64,000 nt of DNA from Perilla frutescens. Taxonomy: Eukaryota; Streptophyta; Magnoliopsida; Lamiales; Lamiaceae. Below, piece after piece: positions 11,554 through 21,506 of this stretch. Made by a program: the position numbers and the translations under genes. The stretch's first letter is position 1, and each line of letters opens with the position of its first letter. The notes under the pieces are model-generated. The model was not told the origin of the DNA. It was given only the letters and a program-made list of their open reading frames with translations, and did not search any database. The stretch lies in the NCBI GenBank assembly GCA_026008535.1, contig BRKX01000019.1, forward strand, positions 26,672,477 to 26,736,476, written 5' to 3'.

Positions 11554-12314
11554 GTCAAAATGACGAAAAACTGATCAGTTCGCCACATAATATGCAAGAA
11601 GCTGCTGAGAAATAAGCAAACTGGAAATGATCAGTTTACCCTATCAGTTCAACTGAATCATCAATTCAGTCACTCAAACTGATAATCCAGTCAGTTATGC
11701 AGAACATACAAGCTGCAAATTGTTCAAACTGACGAAAAAGTCATAGGAACTGAAGTAAACTCAAAATGATATATCAGTTCAAGGACCAGCTAAAGGAGAA
11801 CAGTTGAACTGAGAAGCAGGTGAAAAGATCGAAGCAATTAAGATCAGTCAGGAACTGATGAGAAGACATCCTAGTTGGAACTGATCAACAGAAAAACCAT
11901 CAGTTACGGCCAAACTCAACTGATGACGTAATCAGTTTTCAAGCCAAGGAGAAACTGCTGAAGAGAAGAGATAAGTTCAAAAGTCTCAAATAGTGGAAAC
12001 GGTAAAAACACTTGTCATCCAAATGTTACCGTTGAACCGTCCTTCTCTCTCCTCCTTAATTCCCAACGGATAGAAATGAAAAGCCAATCAACGGGTCGAT
12101 TGATCTAATCCGACCGTTGAATTTAAGGAGACCAAGAGTCACAACCGTTGGATGAGCCAAATCTCTCTATATAAATAAGTCGGCTGAACATTCGAGATAA
12201 GCTTTCCAATTTTTACCAAAGTTACTGGCCTTCTACGTTTCTCTCATCAAAAGCTTGTTCAATCTTGAAAGATCAAATTCCTCAACTTCGCAAGTCAATC
12301 TCTTTCGAAGAATC
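11554..12314 (+). promoter_or_regulatory. pol-ORF A spacer with motif cluster and putative ORF A promoter
   Basis: No ORF. Between 11554 and 11990 I count about 18 copies of ACTGA or its complement TCAGT in ~435 bp. After that come several AACGG/CCGTT (MYB-core) motifs between 12025 and 12150, including GTTACCGTTG at 12025-12034, then a TATA box TATATAAATA at 12168-12177, 147 bp before the ORF A ATG. The arrangement looks like a separate internal promoter. Function is inferred. Confidence 0.5.
12168..12177 (+). promoter_or_regulatory. Putative TATA box for ORF A
   Basis: TATATAAATA in the context CTCTCTATATAAATAAGTCG. It lies 143 bp downstream of the start of GTTACCGTTG (12025) and 147 bp upstream of ATG 12315. 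A near-identical spacing of the same decamer to a TATA box occurs before ORF C. Confidence 0.5.
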
Positions 12315-14753
12315 ATGGCTCAAAATCCATCACGCAGAAGATTCAATTTCCAACAATCCGGAGAAGACTCTAAAGCTATCTGTGATAAGCTCGATAGAGA
12401 CAAATTTTTCAATCCAGCCGGATTTCTTCGAGCTTGCAAAGCTTCTCCGCTAAGCAGAATGATCATCGAAAAGCTTTCTCAGGCCAGGCTGAAAAAGTTT
12501 CTGGAGGTGTTTCCAGAACGAATCTACATTGAACCAGTCGCTGAATTTTATCTAAATTCAAACGGATCTTCGAATCCCAGGGAAATCAGATCGGAGGTCA
12601 GAGGACATGCTATTGTCGTAACAGCTGAGTCCCTGAGCAACATATTTGGACTACCCATCAACGGACTCAAGCTGGAAGACGTTCAAGTGAATTTCCAGGA
12701 AGCATATGACTTCTGGAAAAAGGAAGGAGAGCCTCAATCATATAAGAGCAATCATCTTATATCAAAGTTTCAAGATGAATTCCAGGTACTCGCTGCTATT
12801 GCTTCAAAAATCATGGTTGGAACAACTGGCAGCCAATCGAAAATGACAGCAACAAAGTATAAAATCTGCGCTGCCATCTACAACCGAATGGATATCAACT
12901 GGGCACAGTACTTCTTCGAACAACTAAAAAGGTATATTGATATCATTGAACGAAGCTGGAATGGTGAGAAATTCCCTCAAAAAATTGGATATATCAGCCG
13001 AGTCAGCATAATTCTGGAGAAGCAGTTCCCATGGATAGCTGAGGAGAAGGAATTCAAAACAATAGTCAGTAATGACTTCATCTCAAAACCTCTCAGAATT
13101 GTTGAGATTGATCTGGAACAAACTGATCAGTCAAGAAGAAAGAAGCCTGCAGCTGAAGGCAAGGGAAAGAAGCCAGCTACTGACTCTGATGATGAAATTC
13201 CAATAGCTCAGAGATTCAGACAACACGGTTTAGTTGCTACCAGACCTGGCATGATCGGACAGTCAGCTAGGCCAGCTGCTGTCAGATCAACTACAAGGAA
13301 AAAGCCAGCTGATCAACCACGAAGGAGAAGAATACTGCTCTCTCAGTCCAGAAGGAGAAAACGATCAAGTCCTATTCTAGATCCAACAATTCCACCAAAC
13401 TTAACTATTGAAGATACAGCTCCATGCGATAACCTAGAAGATATCATCCCTGCAAGAGGGATTCCTCACAATGGAGCCGGAGCTGATTACTTTCAAATGA
13501 CCTGCCCACCAATGGCTCAAGTCGAAGGAAATATAAGAGCCTACTCCCTAAGCTCCTCTTTGTCAAAAAGAAATCAAAGACTCTTTTTTGCTTATATAAT
13601 TCTTACGGAAAACGGCTCTTCTGCTCAGAAACGAAATGTAGGAGAGTCCGTGAAGAAATGGGCTGATGAAACCACGCAGAAGCACATGGCTCAACATTTT
13701 GCTCATGAGCTAACCGGTCATGGGGAGCTCTTCAACACCTTAACCAGCTACATCTACTAGTTTTTATGTAGGCACGTATACCTGTCAGAACAGTTTCTAT
13801 CATTGCTAGCCTTTCATGGAATGAGTTTCTGGAGGTGAGAAGAAGAATAGAGCCTATAGTGGACAGACAGTGAGAATGCCAGTATCACTAAAGGCAAACA
13901 TCTCATGAGGCAGCTACAGCTGAGGAAAGAATGCTCAAATCCAACTGAGGGATCAATGAAGGATGTGTTTGATGAACTGTGCAGAATTCACTGCTTAACC
14001 CTGCCAGTCATCACAACTGAACTGGAGCAAGAAAGGTTGTCGCATCCGCATGTTCAACACAAATGGCTATTTAATCAATTGATGAAGAGGTCACATAGGC
14101 ATCAGCCTGAACAACAATCAGCTGCTACAAGCGACCGGACAATGAATCTAGTTGATGATCTCATCGATGAAGTGATAAGAGAACTTCACTCTGAGAAATC
14201 TCCTCTCAAAACTCAAGTCGAAATCAATGTCATTCCAGAAGATTCAGAAGAGTCACCTGATCAAACTCGTCAGTTTGATAAGACAGCTGAGCCCTAAACA
14301 GACATGTCACAAGGGCCAACTGCTGAGAAAGGGAATGCCACACCTATTCCTCCAGCTGATCCAATGATGGATAAAACTGATCAATCAACTGATCAGTCAG
14401 CTCAAAATAATCAGGCTGTCTGCCAACGCAGTATGGAGACAGATGAGATTTCGCACACAGTTCCTTGTGAGGAACTTGTTGGAACTGAAGAAAGGGAGGA
14501 AGCAGATTCTAGAGTGGTCCAGTTCATGGCTCAACCCAGCAGTTCCATGGTCCAGCTCCCTCCACATTATGTGGAACTGATTGAGTCCCTGCAGCAACAG
14601 GTTAAACTGCATACCGAGCAAATCAAGCAGCTGCAAGCCCAACAGAGACTCCAGTTCGCTGAAACTGAGTCAGCTAGCAGCACCAAGGATGATGATGAGG
14701 AGCCCACTGAGCCGTTGGCCAAGAGAAGAAAAACTGATCACAAGAAGGACTAG
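12315..14753 (+). pseudogene. Accessory ORF A of the SIRE-type element (unknown function), stop-interrupted
   Basis: One frame of 813 codons with stops at 13758, 13836, 13848, 13857 and 14295 and no frameshift. ATG 12315 (MAQNPSRRR) is the only good start; the frame extends upstream only through a non-ATG codon. Residues ~20-230 form a globular helical domain with FPERIYIEPVAEFYLN, a VRGHAIVVT strand, a SNIFGLP motif and an INWAQYFFEQLK helix. A basic, Gln/Arg-rich linker follows (~275-360), then GADYF..TCPP at residue 389 and, past the first stop, FHGMSFW (13812-13832). The C-terminal part is acidic, with a Gln-rich helix and a final basic AKRRKTDHKKD. No signal peptide or membrane segment is visible. 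The layout resembles the plant-specific 'putative plant transposon protein' domain; this is a recollection, not a search. Confidence 0.7.
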
Positions 14754-15129
14754 AGACTGATCACACTTAAAACATGATTAGAAAAGCCTTAAGTACACTT
14801 CTTGTTAATCAGTTGTAATTATCTTTTGATTATACTTATAAAAGTTTATTTCTTTCTATTTTCAAATAAATGTCAAGCTTTATATTTATTTTGAAATTTT
14901 TGACCATTGCAAATCAATGACACGTGTTAAGGTCATTAATTGCCAACGACCAAAAGAAATCAGAGGCTAGTACCATTTCAACCATCATATCTATGAGCCT
15001 ATCCACACACTCATAAAAGCCTCTCTCTCTCTCAAGCCTCTAAAAAAGCCTCCTCCTCCAAAAAGATCTAAAAATCTCTTTCTCTCTCAAAAGATCTTGA
15101 ATACTCCAAAACTTCAGCAAAACTCAAAG
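14754..15129 (+). promoter_or_regulatory. ORF A-ORF B spacer with putative ORF B promoter
   Basis: No ORF. It holds an AT-rich tail (14800-14890) that could carry ORF A poly(A) signals, then a G-box CACGTG at 14921-14926, a TATA-like CATAAAA at 15012-15018 and a CT-rich leader (15021-15090). The ORF B ATG is 118 bp after the TATA-like box. The box is a weak match. Confidence 0.35.
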
Positions 15130-16991
15130 ATGGTCGAATTATCCAGATCTTCAAACTCCTTCAAAAGCCAACTTATGAGAGATAAATTCCTTGACAGACA
15201 GAAATTTCAATTGATTCTTGATGAATCAAAGAATCCAATTCTTCTGTCAAATCTTCACAAAACAGGAGTTCTTCACTACCTGGAAACACCACCAAAATTC
15301 TTTAGACAAAATTTGGTGAGTGAATTTTTGCTTCAAGCAAAATTATCTGCAGATGGAAAGATGATATCTTCAGTGGCTCAAGGAAGGATGTTACACGTCA
15401 ATGAGAAAACAATTGCTGAAGTATTTCAACTCCCGCAAGAAGGCTTATCCGTTCAAGATCTAAAGGAATCTGCAGAGTCACACTAGAGAAACTGGAAAGC
15501 CTCAACATGCAACAAGCAATTCAGTTTTACCACTGCTAAAACTGATCTCAAGCCTAAGTATGGAGTTCTACTTGACATAATGAACAAAATGATGTTCGGA
15601 GTAATTGGCAGCCTAAGCCAACTCACTCAAGAGAGATACAAGGTCATCACCTTGCTGAAGGAAGACAAACAAACTGGGCAGAATTTCTCTTTCAACAATT
15701 CAAGCATCAAGTTATCAAGGCTATAGACTCAAAGAAATCTGGCAAGTTTGAGTCCAAGGTAGGACTTGTTCTAAGGATGAGCAAAATGCTTGAAGACCTG
15801 CTGAAGCTCCCAAGTGATGAATCACTACCGGTTCTGATCTCCGACTGGATCCCCAAGAAAGGAACTGCTCATCTACAGTCCCTGAAGAAGAAGAGAAAAG
15901 GAAAGGCCAACATGAGTAACCCAAGTTTGAGCAACTTAACTGCCAATGCCATTCACTCTCCAAAATCAAAGAACGGATCACCAGTTGATTTCCAGGTTTG
16001 CTCTGATTCAGATGAGCTTATTCCATTCATCTGAATACCCCATCCAAACTATGGAGCAGACTACTTCAGAGGCACATGCCCTCCGCTCCAGCTGACTCAA
16101 GAGAATATTCGCACTTTCTATAGTGTTGAATATGCAGTCAAAAGTGCACAAAAGGAAGTGACCAATCTCCTTCTCACTCACTTCACTGTTGTTACACAAC
16201 GTGATCAAGAGTTGTTTAAACAACTTCACCGATACTTCTATTGGTACAACTTGAGACATTCTATGTCTATCCAGTCTCACTTCTTGCTAACTGCCTTTCA
16301 TGGCATGAGCTTCTGGCAAAGAGAAGAAACTTGGAGCATCAAATGGATAGGATCGTCAAATCCATTCCCTCCAACCATTGTGCAAGTTCAGCACATCATG
16401 AATCACCGGATGGTCAACAAGATTCCACCAACCGCCTTACTGGCTGAATTCAAATCTAGATTCATGTTTCAAGTAGTTGGAACTACAAGTCAACCAGTCA
16501 ACTACCCAACTGACTCACTTTATCGTCAGTTGAACTTTGATAATCTATCAAGTCAATCAGCTGAGCCATCACAACGAACTTCATTTGCTGATCAAAGGAT
16601 AGAACCCCACCTATCCCACACTGCAGTCATAGCTTCTCAAAGGAATACAAGGCATAATGATGCAAGAGATAGTGACGATGAAGATACTGCCACGTCACCA
16701 AATCTCCTATCCAAAAGCTATGTGACTCTACTGCTCAGTTCAGGTTCAAAAGGTGCGCAGTTGACCAAGAAAAATTATCAGTTTTGGTCATCGCCAAAGG
16801 GAATCTCACATTCCCTTAATCAAAAGATGAAGAGCTCGTCAGTTGAGATCCAGCTTCATCTTCGCCAAGCCAAGAAGACGGAAAGGCCTGGACCATCAAT
16901 GCACAAAACTGCATCTAAAGGAAGCTACGCAGCCAGTCCAGCTAGTCCATTCAAGAAGCGGAAATTGTCTACAGAAAAGCCGAGCAACTGA
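15130..16991 (+). pseudogene. Accessory ORF B of the SIRE-type element (unknown function), frameshifted
   Basis: ATG 15130 (MVELSRSS). The first frame carries a TAG at 15484 and continues to about 15655, where the homologous reading moves to another frame that runs to TGA 16989 with one stop at 16032 (R to stop before IPHPNYGADYF). It matches ORF A part by part: an N-terminal VSEFLLQAKL..VAQGRMLHV..VFQLP block, a GADYFRGTCPP motif at 16053, a QLHRYFYWYN helix, FHGMSFWQREETWSIKWIG from 16296 and a basic C-terminal tail, FKKRKLSTEKPSN. A basic KKKRKGK cluster also lies near 15890. No membrane segment. The fragment at 63112-64000 is a diverged copy of the same gene. Role unknown. Confidence 0.68.
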
Positions 16992-17665
16992 TCAAATTGA
17001 CTGATCAACTCAGTTGCAGCCTCAACTGCAGCCAGCTCAGAAAGGACAACTGAGTATCCAAACTCAACTGCTCAGCCAACTGCCACGTCACCAATCAGTT
17101 GGACTGTATCCCAACTGACTAAGGATAAGTCTTTTTAAATTCAAAAGCTTACCGTAACTATATTGTTACCGTTGCGATTATAAAATACCTTATATTATAC
17201 GTCAACGGTTACAATTTGAAAATTGGGCTCAAATATTACAAGGTTGTCATTAATATCTCTGCATGGATCTTAAACCAACCCTTCTCAAAGGCAAAGAAAA
17301 TATACTTTAATGCGCTATAAATGGAAAGATCTGCATAAAATATTTCGCTGTTTATGGCAACTACCCCATTTTTAAAATGATGTTATCCCAGCCACACGAT
17401 CATAAAGCCATTCAACTGTTGAACGACTGAGATACATATATCATTAATTCAGCTAATCAACCATCAAATCAGATGGCTGATCAGCCAAGAAAAGCCATCG
17501 AGTACTCTCGATTCTTGCATGCATAAGATGCATAAATATGAGCAAGGGGATGAAAGCTCCGATCACCTGAAAATCTCTCTCTATCTTACTCGATCGGTTG
17601 CTAAGTCTTCCCTCGCTCATCTCAACTCTTACATTTCTAAAACTAAATATCATTCTTTTGCAGAA
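16992..17665 (+). promoter_or_regulatory. ORF B-ORF C spacer with putative ORF C promoter
   Basis: No ORF. It contains GTTACCGTTG (17165-17174), TCAACGGTTAC near 17201 and TATAAAT at 17316-17322, then the block GCATAAAATATTTCGCTGTT followed by TATGGCAACTAC. The last block is recognisable in the second SIRE-type element upstream of its ORF C (minus strand, 62860 downward), where the TATA box reads TATATAAATA. The conservation between two separate insertions argues for a real promoter. Confidence 0.55.
17316..17322 (+). promoter_or_regulatory. Putative TATA box for ORF C
   Basis: TATAAAT, 350 bp upstream of ATG 17666 and 151 bp downstream of the start of GTTACCGTTG. The equivalent box in the second element (62860-62851, minus strand) lies 383 bp upstream of its start codon. 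Confidence 0.5.
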
Positions 17666-19378
17666 ATGAAGCCTCCATTTTCTATGGTGGACATTAAAGC
17701 TCTTGAACGCAAAATGAGAAAGGACAAGTCTCTAAATCTGGAGATGCTTAATGCATGTCTTGGGCCGGATATCTTTCAACAGATTTATCGACCATTAGCA
17801 GCGATTGGATTGCTTCCCTTCTTGACACAATTGCCGGTCAAGAACATACCTGACTATGTCACCGAGTTCTACTACAATGCAACTATCAACGACGACAACA
17901 TCATCTCCACAGTAAAGAATCAGGTGATCACAGTCACAAAGAACACGATGATATCAACTCTACACCTCCCTGGCACAGGTGCAGACGTGATGAACCTAAA
18001 TCTGCCATCCAAACATGAGCTATGGAAAATCTAGAAGCTTCCTCATGTGCACCACAACGACAGTTCGTACAGATTAAAGGAGAGCTTGCAAAGTGATATC
18101 ATCCAGCTTCTAGATATCACCAGCCATATTATCCATGTCGACTTTGAGATCGTTCATCTCTCTGAGATCAAGGCTCATATCACTGCAGCCCTCTACTTTG
18201 GATGTCAAGCCGACTGGGCTTTATACATCCTGGCACAACTGAGAGCCAACGTCGAGCGAGCAACGTTTGATCCATCAACTGGCACATTCCGAGAAAGAGT
18301 CGGCTTTATGAACCGCATAAACCACATCATACAAAGCCAGTTTGATGAGATCACACCAACTGGCAAACTACTTGGAAGACGGGACATGCTCCCCACAATA
18401 TATTGTCATCCGACCCCAAAGCGCTCACACCCACAAGGGCCTTCCAGCTCAGATCGTGGAAAGGCGCCCTTAGAAGCAACCGTCAGCTCCACTGACGAAA
18501 AAGAACTGATGCTGGAGAGTGCATCTCTTTTAAGGCTGAGTGATCAGCCCACAATATCAACCAGCTCCCAACCTCCACCTTTAGTCCAAAACGACTATAT
18601 TGAGGTTGATTTAGAAGAGGTTCTCGACCACCAGCTCCGAAGCTGCTTTGGTCTCATTGAGGCCTCCGACTCCTCCCTCTTCGCGCAATTGCGGCGGTAC
18701 TTGCAGTATCATATTTGGCGCTTTCAACTGGATGAGTCAACTATGTTTCACCTCATCCATACCTGTGGCTCAGCCTTCTGGATCAGAGAGGGATCATGGA
18801 ATCGAAACTGGATGAATCATCTACTTTCCTCGCCTCCAAAGCTTTCGAAGATCATGGATTCAATGATCAAGTTACTCCAGCTTGGTATACCCTCCGATGC
18901 CCCACTCCCCGACAATGAACCAACCAATTCCTCATGCGCACCCGTCGTTGGTGATCCACCACTCCCTTCAACTGATGAAATCTTCACCAGCTTGGCCCCC
19001 ATGAGCTTCAAAGATCAAGATATCTCTGATCCAGGTCAGTTCATGCCAACTGAAGATGCCTATGCATGGCTTTCTACGCCCATGCAAATATCTTCAGTTC
19101 CTGCAGCTCATGATGGCAATTTGGCAACCGCCTTCACTTTTCTGCCAAATTTGTCATTACCATCATGTGATCCTCTTCACCTTTTGAATGATGCCAAAAA
19201 GGGGAAAGATGGACAATATGATGATGGACAGTATGATGGATGCATGACTCTTTGGGACCAAATTCAAAGAGAAATTCATTATGAGGGGGAAGCATGGACA
19301 CTACAAGGAATCCAAGGAAGAGGAGAATCGAGCAGAAGGAAAAAAAGCAATCGGAGCAACATTCAGGAAGTAGATTAG
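17666..19378 (+). pseudogene. Accessory ORF C of the SIRE-type element (unknown function), one in-frame stop
   Basis: A 571-codon frame from ATG 17666 (MKPPFSMVDIK) to TAG 19376, broken only by TAG 18032. The frame is also open 49 codons upstream of this ATG (from 17519), so an earlier start is possible. It shares the family plan with A and B in diverged form: YVTEFYYNATI, a VITVTKNTMISTLHLPG block, ADWALYILAQLRANV, then after a variable linker QLRRYLQYHIWRFQLDESTM and SAFWIREGSWNRNWMNHL, which parallels FWQREETWSIKW of ORF B. The C-terminal part is Asp/Ser/Pro-rich and ends in a basic GESSRRKKSNRSN stretch. No membrane segment or signal peptide. The minus-strand gene at 60636-62477 is its closest relative in the window. 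Function unknown. Confidence 0.72.
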
Positions 19379-19839
19379 TAGTCTTAACTACTAACTCTTG
19401 AATCTCTTGAAGTTATGCCTTAAAATGAATATATAATACAAGTTTTGATCTTGATTTTGCTTCAAGCTTGAATAGTTTGACATAATTCATTATGCCCTAA
19501 TACTTCAGTCATGCTCTGATACTTGAATGAGAATCATGAATAAGCCCAAATTGCTTTTAAAACTAACATGCTTTGATATTTTAATGATAAGCATAAATGA
19601 CAATTGCTCTAAAAATTAAATAAAAATCTTGAGTCAATCTATCTCAATATGCTACGAATATGACATGCTCTGATATCTGAATGATAAGCATGAATAACAA
19701 AAGCTCTAATAACTGAATAAAAATCATGAGCCAATTTATCTCAATATGCTACGAATGTGCACTAAATGAAAGATTCTATTTAATGCATTTGCTACACTTG
19801 CAGTTTTTCCATCATCATCAACAAAGTTTTGACATCATC
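19379..19839 (+). repeat. 3' non-coding region of the SIRE-type element with decayed ~105-bp repeats
   Basis: No ORF. The motif CATGCTCTGATAT-CTGAATGATAAGCATGAATAA recurs near 19510, 19570 and 19665, and ATCTCAATATGCTACGAAT recurs near 19640 and 19738, so the region is built from two or three degenerate repeats of roughly 105 bp. The same CTTTGATA / CTCTGATA wording is seen in the equivalent region of the second element (60190-60300). Confidence 0.5.
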
Positions 19840-19852
19840 AAAAAGGGGGAAA
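19840..19852 (+). promoter_or_regulatory. Polypurine tract of the SIRE-type element
   Basis: AAAAAGGGGGAAA directly before the 3' LTR (TGTTAGG at 19854). It primes plus-strand DNA synthesis. The second element has AAAATGGGGGAAAT at the same place. Confidence 0.88.
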
Positions 19853-19853
19853 T

Positions 19854-21506
19854 TGTTAGGAAAAACTATCAAGGAACCCCTAAATCAGGCTTTGATGAGA
19901 TGTCAAAATTATTTATGAAAAATTGACCAAAATTCAAGCTGTAGATCGAAGCTAATCAGCCCAGGGCATCATCGAAGAAAAACTCTAGAAGAGTCAAAGT
20001 CAACCAATCTGAAGAATGACCCACAAGTTGAAAGACACGTCATCCAGTCTAAAGTTCAACTTGGCTGAGGAATAATACCGATCAAAGCAAGCTGACAATC
20101 GAGTCAGCTGAACTGATAGAGAAAGGAGTTGACCAAAGATTGAAGAAGCTGATAGAATATCAGTTTATACCAGAGACTGACAGTAGCCAACTGGAACAAT
20201 GGTTAATCTCAGCTGCCAAGCCCAGAACTGCCAACTGGAGCAATGGTCAATCTCAGCTGACAAGCCCAGAACTGCCAACTGGAGCAATGGCCAATCTCAG
20301 CTGACAAGCCCAGAACTGCCAACTGGAGCAATAGCCAATCTCAGCTGACAAGCCCAGAACTGCCAACTGAATCAATGGCCAATCTCAGCTGACAAGCCCA
20401 GAAATGCCAACTGGAGTAACAGGCAGACTCAGCTGATAAGCCCAGAACTGCCAACTGGAGCGATAGCCAGACTCAGCTGACAAGCTCAGAACTGCCAGCT
20501 GGGACGATACTGCAACAGAAATCCAAAACTGCCAACTGAAATTCCAAACTGCCAAGAGAGCTGAAGCCAGAAGACTCCTGGAGTGTATTGCTTAAATCAA
20601 CGTATCTTGGAATAAATGATCCTTCAAAGATCCTGGAATTCAATGAATATCGATTGGCAGAGTAACGGCTACTTCAACCAAATGATCCAAGCGATCATTT
20701 AAGACCACATGCCACTGATGAGCCAACAGAGCCACTGATCAAATGGACAATGGAGCTCAACGGTCATAAAATCACTCATCTTTAAAAGACGGGTGAATCA
20801 GAGTTTTAAACACTTTTCGCAAACATAACCTCTTGCCAACCTTCGTATATACAAGCAGAGCTTTTCTTTCTCCCTCCCACTTAAGCTCAAGTGCAACGTT
20901 TGATAGAAACTGTGAAAGTCAAACTGAGAAGATGAATTCACTGAATCAAGACATCCAGCCAGCTGTTGACGAACCTGCCAGGGCAGCCTTCTCAGTTTTC
21001 AGCTATTCAAGATCAACTACTCAGCTCAATCAAAGGAGCACATCAGTTGATACCCCCTTGTTCAAGACTAACCTCTTGAAGATCGAAAGAGATCTAAAAC
21101 CTTGTAAAGACGACAATAGCACCTACCTTCCTAGCGAGCAGTTACGGACTTCAAGTGTGAGCTGTCGACCAGCTGAGGTAGCGAGCAGTTACCAGGTTCA
21201 GCCAACTGTCCTTCATTGTGTAATTTTTAAAGGAACTCAAGTTATATAGTGAAGTTGCCCTTCTGCGGAAGGAAGAGAGGACGTAGAAGTTTGAGACTTC
21301 GAACCTCTATAAATCTCTTGTGTGTTGTACTTATTGATCATTGCATATCTCTAACTGCACACAACATCACACAAGCTGCACTCAAACTGTCTCAACTGAT
21401 TATCAAGTTGGTGCATAGATAAGTTTCTTCAAGCGAGTCAATGGTCCCTATTTTCCGCATCTAAAGTAAAAGATTTTGAATCAGTTTATTCATCCCCCCT
21501 CTAAAC
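19854..21506 (+). repeat. 3' LTR of the SIRE-type element, truncated at its end
   Basis: 1,653 bp matching 4086-5774. It includes the 44-bp repeat array (20188-20532, eight units, the last shortened to 37 bp) and a damaged TATA box near 20790. The match to the 5' LTR stops at CTCTAAAC; about 27 bp including the terminal CA are missing and copia gag/protease sequence follows. A deletion or illegitimate recombination at the junction is the simplest reading. Confidence 0.9.
20188..20532 (+). repeat. 44-bp tandem repeat inside the 3' LTR
   Basis: Seven full 44-bp units plus a 37-bp eighth unit, in register with the array in the 5' LTR (4423-4774). The same copy number in both LTRs indicates the array predates this insertion. 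Confidence 0.88.

Larger units (their letters stand above)
4086..21506 (+). mobile_element. Giant SIRE-type Ty1/copia LTR retrotransposon with three accessory ORFs
   Basis: The order is 5' LTR (4086-5774), primer site (5777), gag, protease, integrase, RT and RNase H in one frame (5863-11553), accessory ORFs A (12315-14753), B (15130-16991) and C (17666-19378), polypurine tract (19840-19852) and 3' LTR (19854-21506). Integrase preceding RT makes it Ty1/copia. LTRs over 1.5 kb, the AAAAAGGGGGA tract and extra coding sequence after pol are features of the SIRE/Maximus lineage. At 17.4 kb it is far longer than a standard 5-10 kb copia. Every ORF carries at least one stop, so this copy is defective. 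The last ~27 bp of the 3' LTR are missing at a junction with another element, so no target-site duplication can be checked. Confidence 0.9.

Noticed and set aside
12255..12314. Upstream extension of ORF A
   Set aside because: It begins with a non-ATG codon in the leader; ATG 12315 is the supported start.
12315..19378. Envelope glycoprotein interpretation of ORFs A-C
   Set aside because: No signal peptide, transmembrane segment or Cys-rich ectodomain is visible, and the tails look like nuclear localisation signals.
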